64,000 nt of DNA from an uncultured Pseudomonadales bacterium. GTDB lineage: Bacteria > Pseudomonadota > Gammaproteobacteria > Pseudomonadales > Cellvibrionaceae. The notes under the pieces were generated by a model, which saw only the letters and a list, made by a program, of their open reading frames with translations, did no database searches and was not told the origin of the DNA. The position numbers and the translations under genes are program-made. Location of the stretch: positions 124,001 through 188,000 of the forward strand of contig CANLBN010000006.1 in assembly GCA_947488935.1 (NCBI GenBank), read 5' to 3'. Positions within the stretch are counted from its first letter, which is position 1, and each line of letters begins with the position of its first letter. Positions 35,110 through 43,169 of this stretch are shown here, one piece after another.

Positions 35110-35742
35110 TTACGATGCCACACTGGTGTAACGCAAGTATGGCCGAATTTGCCTAAAACCCTGAGGGAATTTCTTCTCGGCATCTTCATTACTCACCGAT
35201 GGAGGAATAATGACATCGTCACCTAGTTGCCAATCTGCTGGGGTTGCAATGCCGTTTTTATCACCTGTTTGTAGTGCATCGATAACACGTAAAATTTCAT
35301 CAAAGTTACGTCCAACACTCATTGGGTAAGTCATTGTTAAACGTATTTTTTTATCTGGGTCGATAATAAATACACTCCTAACGGCTGCATTGCTACTTTC
35401 GTTATCGTGGATCATGTCGTAAAGCTTGGCAATTTTTCTGTCTGCATCGGCAACAATAGGAAACTCCAATACAGTATTTTGTGTGTCATCAACATCTTTG
35501 ATCCACTCTAAATGCTCTTGTACACCATCGGTCGAGAGTCCCAAAGGCTTTGTATTGCGCTTAGTAAACTCACCTGCCAGTTGTGCCGTGCGCCCCATCT
35601 CCGTAGTGCATACGGGTGTGAAGTCGGCTGGATGACTAAAGAAAAAGCACCAGCTACCACCTATCCAGTCATGAAAGTTAATATTGCCTGCCGTCGTGTC
35701 AACTTGGAAATTCGGGGCTATGTCGCCAATTCGCAATGCCAT
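35110..35742 (-). CDS. 1-Cys type peroxiredoxin (Prx6-like)
   Basis: A 210-aa thiol peroxidase reducing peroxides in the cytoplasm. Active-site Cys 45 in FTPVCTTE; the conserved Arg lies in AAVRSVFIIDPDKKIR, and the length and the C-terminal arm (PAD ... KFPQGFRQIRPYLRYT) match Prx6-type enzymes. No second resolving Cys partner in the usual VCP position is seen, supporting a 1-Cys mechanism. First gene of the unit leading to the persulfide dioxygenase and DUF442 genes. Confidence 0.93.
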   Translation of the reverse strand: MALRIGDIAPNFQVDTTAGNINFHDWIGGSWCFFFSHPADFTPVCTTEMGRTAQLAGEFTKRNTKPLGLSTDGVQEHLEWIKDVDDTQNTVLEFPIVADADRKIAKLYDMIHDNESSNAAVRSVFIIDPDKKIRLTMTYPMSVGRNFDEILRVIDALQTGDKNGIATPADWQLGDDVIIPPSVSNEDAEKKFPQGFRQIRPYLRYTSVAS

Positions 35743-36290
35743 GGGGTTTTCCTCTAATAATGGGTTAATCGCTATTGATTAAAGATCTCTAAGACCAGTA
35801 GGGATATAATAAATATTAGCGATACCACGAGGAAATTGCTTACCCCTATATAACCAATAGGAATAATTAAATAACTTAAAGTTATATTGAATATTACCAA
35901 AAATATGCCTGTTAGAACACCGCAAGCGATGTTAAAAAATGGAAAAATAATCAATATAGGTGAGAGAGGCTAAGAGCGAAAACTCTATAAGACATTGATA
36001 ATTAAAGAGAATATATATAAAATTTACGCAAAAAAATTATAGCGCTAGCAATTATTAACGTTAATAAAAATGCCTTGCCCCGCCGTTCAGAGCTTACTAA
36101 ATAGGTTTTATATGCGAGAAGAAAACAGCAGCATATTTTAAGGTGATAAAGTCGCTTTACTTCGCAGGCCAAATCGGCTTTGGCATATAAATAATAAAAT
36201 GTCGTCGTTAATACTCACCAATAATGTAATTATAGTCAGCCTAAATAAAAGCTTTTTGATATTTATCATTTAATAAAAAGGAAGTAAAAG
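35743..36290. other. Intergenic region, possible small ORF only
   Basis: 548 bp containing the promoter regions of the peroxiredoxin gene (minus) and of the DUF3592 gene (plus). Apart from a doubtful 60-codon hydrophobic frame at 35772-35954 nothing is recognised. The DUF3592 gene has a good AGGAAG ribosome site at its end. Confidence 0.5.
35772..35954 (-). CDS. Possible small membrane protein
   Basis: A 60-aa frame with two hydrophobic segments separated by a single Gly-containing turn (IIPIGYIGVSNF). It opens with TTG and has no ribosome site, and base composition alone could give such a frame in AT-rich DNA. It is listed because the gap is otherwise empty. Confidence 0.2.
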   Translation of the reverse strand: MIIFPFFNIACGVLTGIFLVIFNITLSYLIIPIGYIGVSNFLVVSLIFIISLLVLEIFNQ

Positions 36291-36989
36291 ATGAAAGCAG
36301 TCTCGATCATTAAGTATGTGTTTAGTATTGTAGGCCTTGCCATGCTCATTGGTGCCTACTTTATTTATAGCAACACACAGAGTTTTTTAACCACCGCAGT
36401 AACAAGCAATGGTACTGTTACAGAGCTTATTCGCTCTCGCTCAAGTGATTCTGTTACTTATGCTCCCGTCGTTAAATTCAAAACACAAGATGGCCAATCT
36501 ATCGAGTTTACCTCTTCTTCTGGGAGCAACCCACCGAGTTATTCAACGGGAGAAACTGTCGAAGTGTTGTATCAAATAGGTGCGCCTAATAAAGCAAGAA
36601 TCAACGGATTTTTTGACCTCTGGGGTGGCGCTATTATTTTAGCGGGTTTAGGTGCGGTATTTTTTATTATTGGTTTTTCCATACTGATATTTACCCACCT
36701 AAAAAACAAACGTATAGATCACCTCAAAAGAAATGGTTCACCTATTTGGGTAACGTTTCAGAGTGTTGAGCTTAATAGCTCCTATAAAGTTAACGGTAAA
36801 AGCCCTTATCAAATACACGCCCAGTGGCAAAACCCAAGTACATCTGAGACGCATATCTTTAGCAGTGACAATATATGGTTTGACCCTAGCGAGTACATAA
36901 AAGACAAAGAGTTGACCGTACTAATAGAACGAGACAACCCTAAAAATTATTATATGGATACTTCGTTTTTACCAAAGCTTACAAAATAA
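36291..36989 (+). CDS. DUF3592 domain membrane protein, double-domain
   Basis: A 232-aa protein: helix ~8-26, an extracytoplasmic DUF3592 domain (GTVTELIRSRS, VTYAPVVKFKTQDGQSIEF, GETVEVLYQIGAPNKARIN), a helix ~105-137, then a second, cytoplasmic beta-domain of ~95 residues (WVTFQSVELNSSYKVNGK ... LTVLIERDNPKNYYMDTSF). The Y-x-x-G-x-P-x-x-A-R-I-N segment is the family loop. AGGAAG precedes ATG 36291. Function is unknown. Confidence 0.8.
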   Translation: MKAVSIIKYVFSIVGLAMLIGAYFIYSNTQSFLTTAVTSNGTVTELIRSRSSDSVTYAPVVKFKTQDGQSIEFTSSSGSNPPSYSTGETVEVLYQIGAPNKARINGFFDLWGGAIILAGLGAVFFIIGFSILIFTHLKNKRIDHLKRNGSPIWVTFQSVELNSSYKVNGKSPYQIHAQWQNPSTSETHIFSSDNIWFDPSEYIKDKELTVLIERDNPKNYYMDTSFLPKLTK

Positions 36990-37029
36990 CTATGGTATTA
37001 GGCAGGCGTTACAAACCTAGACGTATTTA

Positions 37030-37983
37030 TTAAAAAACCGATGTCTGTGTATAACTGGTTAGCTTTTCTAAGGCAGCCTGCCCTAAAAGAGAATTACCAT
37101 AGTCGTCTAGCTCTGGCGACCAAACTGCCACGCTATATTGTCCGGGTGCTACCGCGACAATGCCACCACCAACGCCACTTTTTGCAGGTAGGCCAACGTG
37201 ATAGGCAAAATTGCCCACAGCATCGTAGAGACCACAGGTTAGCATAATGGCATTGATGCGTTTATGTGTGTTGTTGGCGCTAAAGCATGAATTAAAATTA
37301 GAGCAGCCACGATTAGCAAGGCACTCGGTCGCACGCGCCAGGTCAATGCAATTCATGCTAATAGCACACTGTTTAAAATAACAATCGAGGGTACGATCAA
37401 CATCGCTGTGTAAATTATTTAATGCTTTAAGCAAATTAGCAATGGCGGTATTTAAAAAGCCCGTCGCTTTTTCGCCTGCGGCAACAACAGGGTCGATACG
37501 GTTATCGGGATTGTTCGATAATCCCGCGATAAAGTCTTGTATACGCTTGGCAGGAATAGAGCTATAGGCAGCAATAATATCAGAGATAACAATAGCACCG
37601 GCGTTAATAAAAGGATTGCGCGGAATACCTCCTTCTGACTCTAATAATAGTAGCGAATTAAAACGCATACCTGAGGGCTCACGCCCCACACGCTCCCAAA
37701 TCTCCTCACCATAAATATCCAGTGCCAACATGAGTGCAAATAGTTTGGAGATGCTTTGAATTGAAAACGGCGCGCTTGCCTGCCCAATAGAAAACTCCTC
37801 GCCATCGATGGTACGTAGTGCCATACCAAACTGTCGAGGGTTAACCTCTTTTAAGACAGGAATATAATCAGCAACTTTACCTTTGCCGTAATCCTCGACA
37901 ACCTCTCGATAAATACGCTCCATCACCTCTGGCAATGTATTAGTATCGAGTTGTTGAGTTTGATAGGGAGTGCATAGTGTCAT
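37030..37983 (-). CDS. glsA: Glutaminase
   Basis: Hydrolyses glutamine to glutamate and ammonia. 317 aa, as usual for the serine-dependent glutaminase family. The active-site SxxK pair is Ser 77 / Lys 80 in FSIQSISK; further family segments are RFNSLLLLESEGGIPRNPFI (near 106), NAGAIV and the GLPAKSGVGGGI loop. It ends about 50 bp from the left edge of the cassette array on its other side and is the left flanking chromosomal gene of that array. Confidence 0.96.
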   Translation of the reverse strand: MTLCTPYQTQQLDTNTLPEVMERIYREVVEDYGKGKVADYIPVLKEVNPRQFGMALRTIDGEEFSIGQASAPFSIQSISKLFALMLALDIYGEEIWERVGREPSGMRFNSLLLLESEGGIPRNPFINAGAIVISDIIAAYSSIPAKRIQDFIAGLSNNPDNRIDPVVAAGEKATGFLNTAIANLLKALNNLHSDVDRTLDCYFKQCAISMNCIDLARATECLANRGCSNFNSCFSANNTHKRINAIMLTCGLYDAVGNFAYHVGLPAKSGVGGGIVAVAPGQYSVAVWSPELDDYGNSLLGQAALEKLTSYTQTSVF

Positions 37984-38033
37984 AGTTTTATTGATTTTAA
38001 GGCTAGAGAAATATCAAAACATCGGTGGCTACT

Positions 38034-38149
38034 ATAACGTTTACTCAAAAAATTACCATAAGATTGATAGCCATAGAGTGCTATTTATACTATATATGCT
38101 GGAGGTACAGGGGTTCTGAAATACCGAATTATATAGTCACTTGTTAAGT
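38034..38149 (-). other. Possible degenerate last attC site of the cassette array
   Basis: TATAACG (38034 on) and CTTGTTAAGT (38140-38149) could be worn recombination boxes about 110 bp apart, in the place where the last cassette should end. The stop of the hydrolase gene overlaps the right box. The arms pair poorly, so this is a weak call. Confidence 0.25.
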
Positions 38150-38724
38150 GGATCCTCCACAATGTTATTTGTAATTGTATTAAGTACAAGCTTATTACAA
38201 ATCATGAACCTATGAATTAATGTTTTGGTTACATAGTTTTTTGCTAAGGGCCAATGAGAGCTCTTTGACGGAATTACCATTTGGTCGAAAGGAGTTCTAT
38301 AACTAAAAAGACTAATGTTTTCCAATGTATTTTCTGTTTCCTTAAGCTCGTTAATAAGTGAGCTTCCAGGCCTTAAGTCTTTTGCACCTTGGCCAACGAA
38401 TAAATACGCTAACAATGATCCATTATGCGGACCAGATACAGCATGAAAGCTAGTGCATTTCGCTGCACCACCTAAACATTGAATGTAATACCTTGATATT
38501 AGGCATCCCATGCTAAAACCAACAATACTAAACTTCTCATGCAAGCCAATATTTTCTTTAACAAATCCATCCAGCTTTTGGGCCAGATCCCTGATGCCGT
38601 ATCTTGCATCAGAGGGCTTTAATGCTGGTACATATGTAGAGATACCATACTTATTTAAATGCTCGCTCATTCTTAAAAATAAACGACCATCATCAAAAAT
38701 TCCGTGGACTAGCAATACTTTCAT
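38137..38724 (-). CDS. Cassette 1: alpha/beta-hydrolase (lipase-like)
   Basis: A 195-aa alpha/beta-hydrolase. First strand and oxyanion region KVLLVHGIFDDGRLF, nucleophile elbow GFSMGCL (Ser near residue 70) and a later HAVSGPHNGS; a catalytic His is likely in SSHWPLA or LIHRF. The enzyme is probably an esterase or lipase. The start ATG is five bases after the attC site at 38729, as is typical for a gene cassette, and it is the last cassette in array order. Expression depends on read-through from cassettes upstream unless it has its own promoter. Confidence 0.8.
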   Translation of the reverse strand: MKVLLVHGIFDDGRLFLRMSEHLNKYGISTYVPALKPSDARYGIRDLAQKLDGFVKENIGLHEKFSIVGFSMGCLISRYYIQCLGGAAKCTSFHAVSGPHNGSLLAYLFVGQGAKDLRPGSSLINELKETENTLENISLFSYRTPFDQMVIPSKSSHWPLAKNYVTKTLIHRFMICNKLVLNTITNNIVEDPLNK

Positions 38725-38728
38725 AGCA

Positions 38729-38812
38729 GTTAACGCCTACAGTAAACGGTTGGCGGAGCAGCGCGCAGTCAGTCCAGCGACGTTAGGAGCGAAGTTAATT
38801 GATTTGTTATAT
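38729..38812 (-). repeat. attC site 1
   Basis: Boxes GTTAAC(GCC) at 38729 and GTTATAT at 38806-38812 bound an imperfect palindrome of about 84 bp. The segment GCGAAGTTAATTGATTTGTT is shared with attC site 8. The stop codon of cassette 2 lies inside the right box. Confidence 0.75.
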
Positions 38813-39061
38813 GTTCTTTTCATTTGATCTTTTTGTTTTTAAAAATTTAATAAAATCATCGTCTTCCAAGTTAAACAAATCAAACCCCGTTCTCTCAAAA
38901 CCATCGGATGCTTTTTCTATAACGTGGCCAACACCATTGTTCTCTTGAGAGTAATCCCACTGTAGATTGTATATAAGTTGGTTAAACCGAAGATCTGGAT
39001 ACTTAAGCCAAAACTCATTTATTAGCCCTAAAATTTCAGGTATACGTTCTGGATCTCTCAT
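38807..39061 (-). CDS. Cassette 2: YihD/DUF1040-like small protein
   Basis: An 84-aa soluble protein with MRDPERIPEILGLINEFW and PDLRFNQLIYNL, wording of the DUF1040/YihD family, often met in integron cassettes. Function is unknown. The TAA stop at 38809-38807 sits within attC site 1, typical for a compact cassette. Confidence 0.65.
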   Translation of the reverse strand: MRDPERIPEILGLINEFWLKYPDLRFNQLIYNLQWDYSQENNGVGHVIEKASDGFERTGFDLFNLEDDDFIKFLKTKRSNEKNI

Positions 39062-39084
39062 TTTAATTATCTACTTTTGATAAA

Positions 39085-39155
39085 TATGACGCCCACCACT
39101 CCGGAAAACCACGAATCCAGCGAGTAAGCTTTCCGAGTAATGGCGTTTGTTATGT
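39085..39155 (-). repeat. attC site 2
   Basis: Boxes TATGACGCC (39085 on) and GGCGTTTGTTATGT (to 39155), 71 bp. Inner arms CCGGAAA / TTTCCGAG pair. Confidence 0.8.
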
Positions 39156-39161
39156 GCCTTT

Positions 39162-39683
39162 TTAGTTTATACATTGATAAAATTCGGCTTTCGGAATATT
39201 CTTAAAACATTCCTCTATTTGCGCATTTTCTTTCGAAGAAATTAGTTTAGAGTGAGTCCATCCGCTATTTCTTCTAAAGTTTCTTATGCATTCATAGATA
39301 TCCAACGCTTCCATATGAAAATCTTCGCAGGTCCCTCGCCAACTAGGATAGGTGCTTTCTATAGTTATAACTTCAAATATATTACGTAAGCGGTATTTAC
39401 AATCGTCCACTTTTGACGGTTTAAATGTTCTGCACTTTCTGGCAATCACTGTCGCTACATCAACGTTATATGTCAGTTTAGCTAATTCATCCGTAAACGT
39501 TTTTTGCTCTGCAATAGTTGTGATTACTATTTGTTTAAGTTCACTAATATCTATTTCCAGCATGTATTCCGACGCTTTGTGCGTATACCCAGCGGTACTT
39601 AAATAGAAAAACTTAAACGCCGAAACGCACGCTATTACAATCAATCCAAAGAAACCTGCACTATATATACTCATTTTTTCCAC
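39162..39683 (-). CDS. Cassette 3: exported or membrane-anchored Cys-rich protein
   Basis: A 173-aa unrecognised protein. One hydrophobic helix at ~8-27 acts as signal anchor. The remainder is soluble, helical and contains six Cys (ARKCRTF, VDDCKYR, RGTCEDF, IYECIRN, EECFKN, FYQCIN), suggesting disulfides in the periplasm. No enzyme motif is seen. Bounded by attC sites 2 and 3. Confidence 0.55.
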   Translation of the reverse strand: MEKMSIYSAGFFGLIVIACVSAFKFFYLSTAGYTHKASEYMLEIDISELKQIVITTIAEQKTFTDELAKLTYNVDVATVIARKCRTFKPSKVDDCKYRLRNIFEVITIESTYPSWRGTCEDFHMEALDIYECIRNFRRNSGWTHSKLISSKENAQIEECFKNIPKAEFYQCIN

Positions 39684-39693
39684 AGATTATGGC

Positions 39694-39771
39694 ACATAAC
39701 GCCAGTGTATGGGGTGACTGGAGCAGGAGTAAGTCCAGCCCGAAGGGCCATTGTGCCTGTACTTGTTATAT
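39694..39771 (-). repeat. attC site 3
   Basis: Boxes ACATAACGCC (39694 on) and CTTGTTATAT (to 39771), 78 bp; the arms include GACTGGA / TCCAG. Confidence 0.8.
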
Positions 39772-40053
39772 TTATTGCCATGATGTGAAATTTAAATACC
39801 CTAAGTATAGATAAAATATTGTGCAACCTGGATATGCTAGTAACTTAATAGTATTGTTTATCTTGCCTAGTTCTGGATGTGACTTCATTCCAAACCAACA
39901 AGATGTAATGCACAAAATAAAACCAACTACTAACAATGAAATATCTATAACTTTGTTACTTGAATAATAAACTGGAATTAAGAGTAAAAAACTAGAATAT
40001 ATAATTAAATCTGCTGGTTTAATACCTAACCACTCTTTTGTTGATTCCTTCAT
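39772..40053 (-). CDS. Cassette 4: small three-helix membrane protein
   Basis: A 93-aa hydrophobic protein, unrecognised. Helices near residues 13-28, 33-50 and 70-90 with a short polar loop (KSHPELGKINNT). The stop is adjacent to attC site 3. Small membrane proteins of unknown role are common integron cargo. Confidence 0.5.
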   Translation of the reverse strand: MKESTKEWLGIKPADLIIYSSFLLLIPVYYSSNKVIDISLLVVGFILCITSCWFGMKSHPELGKINNTIKLLAYPGCTIFYLYLGYLNFTSWQ

Positions 40054-40068
40054 TTGTTCTCCATAGAA

Positions 40069-40131
40069 ATATAACGCCGCAAACAGAGGCGCGCTGCTTT
40101 TGCACGTCTTTTTTGCTTTCTCTTGTTATAA
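40069..40131 (-). repeat. attC site 4
   Basis: Boxes ATATAACGCC (40069 on) and CTTGTTATAA (to 40131), 63 bp, the shortest in the array. Confidence 0.75.
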
Positions 40132-40398
40132 GTTGTAGTCACACGATTTACATCTATTTGTTAATAGGTCTTTTGAGTACCATTTGCCAAAAAAACTCTT
40201 TGAACAACTCGGACAACGTTTTGCTAATAACGGAGCTAAAATAACAACCGGGAAACCAATGAATAATGACCACAGAAGAACCTTTAGTGACAAGTCTTTG
40301 GGTACAAACAGTCCAGAAATTAAGCTGAATATTGTGCCAATAATAATTAGGCCAATTCCAAAATTTCTAAGAAGTACTGCCATTTTAAGATTTATCAT
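40126..40398 (-). CDS. Cassette 5: two-helix membrane protein with zinc ribbon
   Basis: A 90-aa protein. Two hydrophobic helices (~12-30 and 40-58) followed by a short C-terminal zinc-ribbon-like pattern with CPSC and CKSC spaced 22 residues apart. Function is unknown. The stop codon at 40126-40128 lies inside attC site 4. Confidence 0.55.
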   Translation of the reverse strand: MINLKMAVLLRNFGIGLIIIGTIFSLISGLFVPKDLSLKVLLWSLFIGFPVVILAPLLAKRCPSCSKSFFGKWYSKDLLTNRCKSCDYNL

Positions 40399-40406
40399 AT
40401 TAATAC

Positions 40407-40478
40407 TTATAATGCTCGTATTTGCGGTTGGTTTGTAGCGCAGCGGAAAACCAGTCCGACAACATGCGCTTGTTAGCT
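40407..40478 (-). repeat. attC site 5
   Basis: Boxes TTATAATGC (40407 on, a variant of the usual AAC) and GCGCTTGTTAGCT (to 40478), 72 bp. The inner part GCGCAGCGGAAAA matches that of attC site 6. Confidence 0.75.
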
Positions 40479-41297
40479 TTTATTGTCATTACCATTACCG
40501 GTTGAATTTTCAACCCTAGAGGCAAGATCATCGACTAGTGATGACAATACTTTGTATGCCTTATCACTGAATAACCCAGCTAGTAAACCTGCAAATGCAC
40601 TACTGTATGGGTTTGCTGGTATTCTCGATTCAGCAGGGTTAAGTAGAAATAGATGCTGCCCTCCTTTAAGGGCAAGGTACACAACAAAGCCTGTTGCTAA
40701 ACCAGAAGTCATTGAACGTACAGACATGCGCTGCCCGCTACGAAGCCCATAGATCATTGCTCCGAGAGCACTACAACAAATGATTGCCAGTGCTAGCAAA
40801 TGATCTGACCTCATTTCGTAAATAAAAGCGATATATTCGGAGCTTGTAATACTGTCTAATAAAGAGCCCGTTTCGACTTTTTCGGTAGGAGCATTGCTTA
40901 TTGCGCGCTGATACTCTCTTGTAAGTGCTTTTAGTGTATTTCGATTACTTTCGACACCTGTGTTTATTAAGGTAGTTATTTTGTCATTCAAACTGGTAAA
41001 AACATCCATATCTTCCAGTGCTATTGAGCGCTTTTTATAAACCGATTCTGGAGTTTTTGCATCGGCTTGAGGAATACTTAATGAAACATTTGCAAGTTCT
41101 TCGTTGATACTAATGATCTTTGCTTGCACTGAATTAGCAAATGACTCTCTGGAAGCCATTTCGGAAACAGATATGACAGCCAAGACAACCAAGGCAACAA
41201 CGCCTACGAGTTCAAAAAGCTCGTAATATACGTCGAGCACACGAAATTTTAAGCCCGGTTTCAATGATATTGTTTTTTTTCCTTCTTCATCTGCCAT
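40473..41297 (-). CDS. Cassette 6: membrane protein with coiled-coil periplasmic part
   Basis: A 274-aa unrecognised protein. Helix ~33-52, then ~115 residues of polar helical sequence (SVQAKIISINEELANVSLS), two helices at ~175-195 and ~205-222, and a short tail (NPYSSAFAGLLAGLFSDKAY). The polytopic layout with a long external loop suggests a sensor or structural role, unproven. Stop codon inside attC site 5. Confidence 0.5.
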   Translation of the reverse strand: MADEEGKKTISLKPGLKFRVLDVYYELFELVGVVALVVLAVISVSEMASRESFANSVQAKIISINEELANVSLSIPQADAKTPESVYKKRSIALEDMDVFTSLNDKITTLINTGVESNRNTLKALTREYQRAISNAPTEKVETGSLLDSITSSEYIAFIYEMRSDHLLALAIICCSALGAMIYGLRSGQRMSVRSMTSGLATGFVVYLALKGGQHLFLLNPAESRIPANPYSSAFAGLLAGLFSDKAYKVLSSLVDDLASRVENSTGNGNDNKS

Positions 41298-41315
41298 TTG
41301 ATGTTCCTATTTGAA

Positions 41316-41388
41316 AGCTAACGCCGCGCTCTGCGGCAAATTTGGAGCGCAGCGGAAAAATTTGTCCGACAGCAGCGCCTTGTTAGCT
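41316..41388 (-). repeat. attC site 6
   Basis: Boxes AGCTAACGCC (41316 on) and GCGCCTTGTTAGCT (to 41388), 73 bp. It is the most canonical of the series, with matching inner arms CAAATTTG / AAATTTG and GCGGAAAA. Confidence 0.9.
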
Positions 41389-41402
41389 TTTTTTATATTG
41401 CG

Positions 41403-42617
41403 TTAATGGACTCGACTGTATGTTTCTCCGCTCACAACACGCTGAACTTGCTGATGGTTACGTGCATTTACCATTTCAACTATTTTTTCTAGTGGGATCC
41501 CCAAATCATTCAATTTTCTAATTTCTTGAACTTGCTCAATGGATAGCCGCCCTTCAGCGCCACAAATAATTTTTGCAGCATAATCATCATCTTTCCAAAG
41601 TTCGCTAATAAGCAAGTTTGGAATCCCTGCTTTTGGATGCTGACGCTGATATTCAATTATTGCCTTATCTCTTTCTTTCAGTGTGACTTTCTCACTATTA
41701 ATGAGGCGATGCTTATGAAGAAAGCGCATTCCTTTGAAGCCGCCAGGAATCATATTTAGGGATACACCTTCATCCATATATTGATCGACAAAGTCTTCTT
41801 CCCAAGACATGATTTGTTCATAGCTATGATCACCCACAACTAATTCACTGCTGAGCATCACGTTTTTCTTGCCTGTGAATTCTCGCCATGTTTGATGAAA
41901 AAGTTTGTTGCTACCTGACTTTATTTCACTGAAGTGCTCATTCATCCGTTGAAGCCAGTTTCTTCCAGTAACCCCAACGTAGATATACTCTTTTTCGAAA
42001 CCACCATTTTCATCGAGCAATGCGATCTTATGGCAGTATCCGTAATGTTGATTTTTTATCTTTGGGTAGCCTTTCATTATGTACTGTAGCGGAAAGGATA
42101 TAGTCCATGTTGTTCCTTCGAAACGAGCGACCGTAGCATGAACTACTACCCGAGCTTCTTCATTATTCCGACGGAACTCTTCAAATGCAAAATATGGCTT
42201 CACCATAGTTTCAACTGGTTCACCTTCTACGCAGCTATGCGTTATATCGAAATCAAGTTCATTAAAAAGCTTCCATGATCCTGATTTATACCTACGGTTA
42301 CTTTTTAACAGCTTTTCACCAACACCTTTTAGTGCCTCTGGAACTCCAGCTATATCTGTTTTATATGTTCCTTTTGGGTTCATAATGCTTGCGCCGTCAT
42401 CGTTTAATACGGCCATAAAGCACTCCATTAAGAAAGAAAAGTTCCACGTCGAGAGTGGTGCCCACTTTCCAACTATGTTTTTGACTGCCTCGGGATTGAT
42501 GTACTTGTAATTGTGTGTTTTTGCTTTTTCCGTTTGTTTCATCACCATTGCTTGCAAGTCATTTTTCAGAGGACTTTTTCTTCCAGGTGGAGCTAATGGC
42601 AGCTTCTTTTTAAACAT
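41403..42617 (-). CDS. Cassette 7: GIY-YIG nuclease-like protein
   Basis: A 404-aa soluble protein. In the middle (~190-300) a GIY-YIG-like domain can be read: CHKIALLDENGG, then YIYVGVTGRNWLQRMNEHF, whose G-x-T-x-R and R-x-x-E-H elements match the family, plus SWEEDFVDQYM and SLNMIPGG further on. The C-terminus (~355-395) looks like a DNA-binding helix-turn-helix (LSIEQVQEIRKLNDLGIPLE). The N-terminal ~190 residues are unassigned. A DNA-cutting role, perhaps in mobile-element or phage interference, is inference. It is unusually large for an integron cassette. Confidence 0.6.
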   Translation of the reverse strand: MFKKKLPLAPPGRKSPLKNDLQAMVMKQTEKAKTHNYKYINPEAVKNIVGKWAPLSTWNFSFLMECFMAVLNDDGASIMNPKGTYKTDIAGVPEALKGVGEKLLKSNRRYKSGSWKLFNELDFDITHSCVEGEPVETMVKPYFAFEEFRRNNEEARVVVHATVARFEGTTWTISFPLQYIMKGYPKIKNQHYGYCHKIALLDENGGFEKEYIYVGVTGRNWLQRMNEHFSEIKSGSNKLFHQTWREFTGKKNVMLSSELVVGDHSYEQIMSWEEDFVDQYMDEGVSLNMIPGGFKGMRFLHKHRLINSEKVTLKERDKAIIEYQRQHPKAGIPNLLISELWKDDDYAAKIICGAEGRLSIEQVQEIRKLNDLGIPLEKIVEMVNARNHQQVQRVVSGETYSRVH

Positions 42618-42637
42618 TGCTCGGTATCCATTTCAAA

Positions 42638-42718
42638 AGCTAACGCCCACATAAAAGGCGAGCGTTAGCGAGTCCAGCCCACGTTTTTTGTGGGCGATTT
42701 TTAATGTGCTTGTTATGT
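42638..42718 (-). repeat. attC site 7
   Basis: Boxes AGCTAACGCCCAC (42638 on) and GCTTGTTATGT (to 42718), 81 bp. Inner arms GCCCAC / GTGGGC pair. Confidence 0.85.
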
Positions 42719-42721
42719 GTT

Positions 42722-43069
42722 TTAGCTAAACCAGGGACCATCATATGGTTCTACCTCGGGTTTCCATATAAATTTGCAGCTCGTCTCCTCGCGACTTCTA
42801 GGTACCAGTATTTTAACGTATGACTTTTCTATGTATGGGCATTCGTCGCTAGGCTTATATAGGTGCACTTCATAATACCGCTTTGAATCTGGTTTATAAC
42901 CCAAATCATTTCCCCACTCTTCAGATGGGCTACCCGATGTTTTTGCGGCACAACTTGCGAGCTCATCCATTTCTTCTTTAGATAGGTTGTCAGCCACATT
43001 TTCTCTAAAAGCCAAACGGGCCATTTCGATAGCCTCATCCATTGTTCGTTTTTTATATTGGTGCTTCAT
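42722..43069 (-). CDS. Cassette 8: hypothetical soluble protein
   Basis: A 115-aa protein, unrecognised. A helical acidic N-terminal half (MDEAIEMARLAFRENVADNL) is followed by a beta-like C-terminal half (YYEVHLYKPSDECPYIEKSY). No signal peptide. It lies exactly between two attC sites, with the stop four bases from attC site 7. Confidence 0.5.
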   Translation of the reverse strand: MKHQYKKRTMDEAIEMARLAFRENVADNLSKEEMDELASCAAKTSGSPSEEWGNDLGYKPDSKRYYEVHLYKPSDECPYIEKSYVKILVPRSREETSCKFIWKPEVEPYDGPWFS

Positions 43070-43079
43070 TTGAGTTTAC

Positions 43080-43154
43080 ACATAACGCCTCAATAACCGG
43101 CGCAGCTTTGCTGCGTCCGGCGCCACAGGCGCGAAGTTAATTGATTTGTTAGGT
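43080..43154 (-). repeat. attC site 8
   Basis: Boxes ACATAACGCC (43080 on) and TTGTTAGGT (to 43154), 75 bp, with a strong inner palindrome CCGGCGCAGC / GCTGCGTCCGG. It shares the segment GCGAAGTTAATTGATTTGTT with attC site 1. Confidence 0.85.
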
Positions 43155-43169
43155 GTGTTATTACCAACA

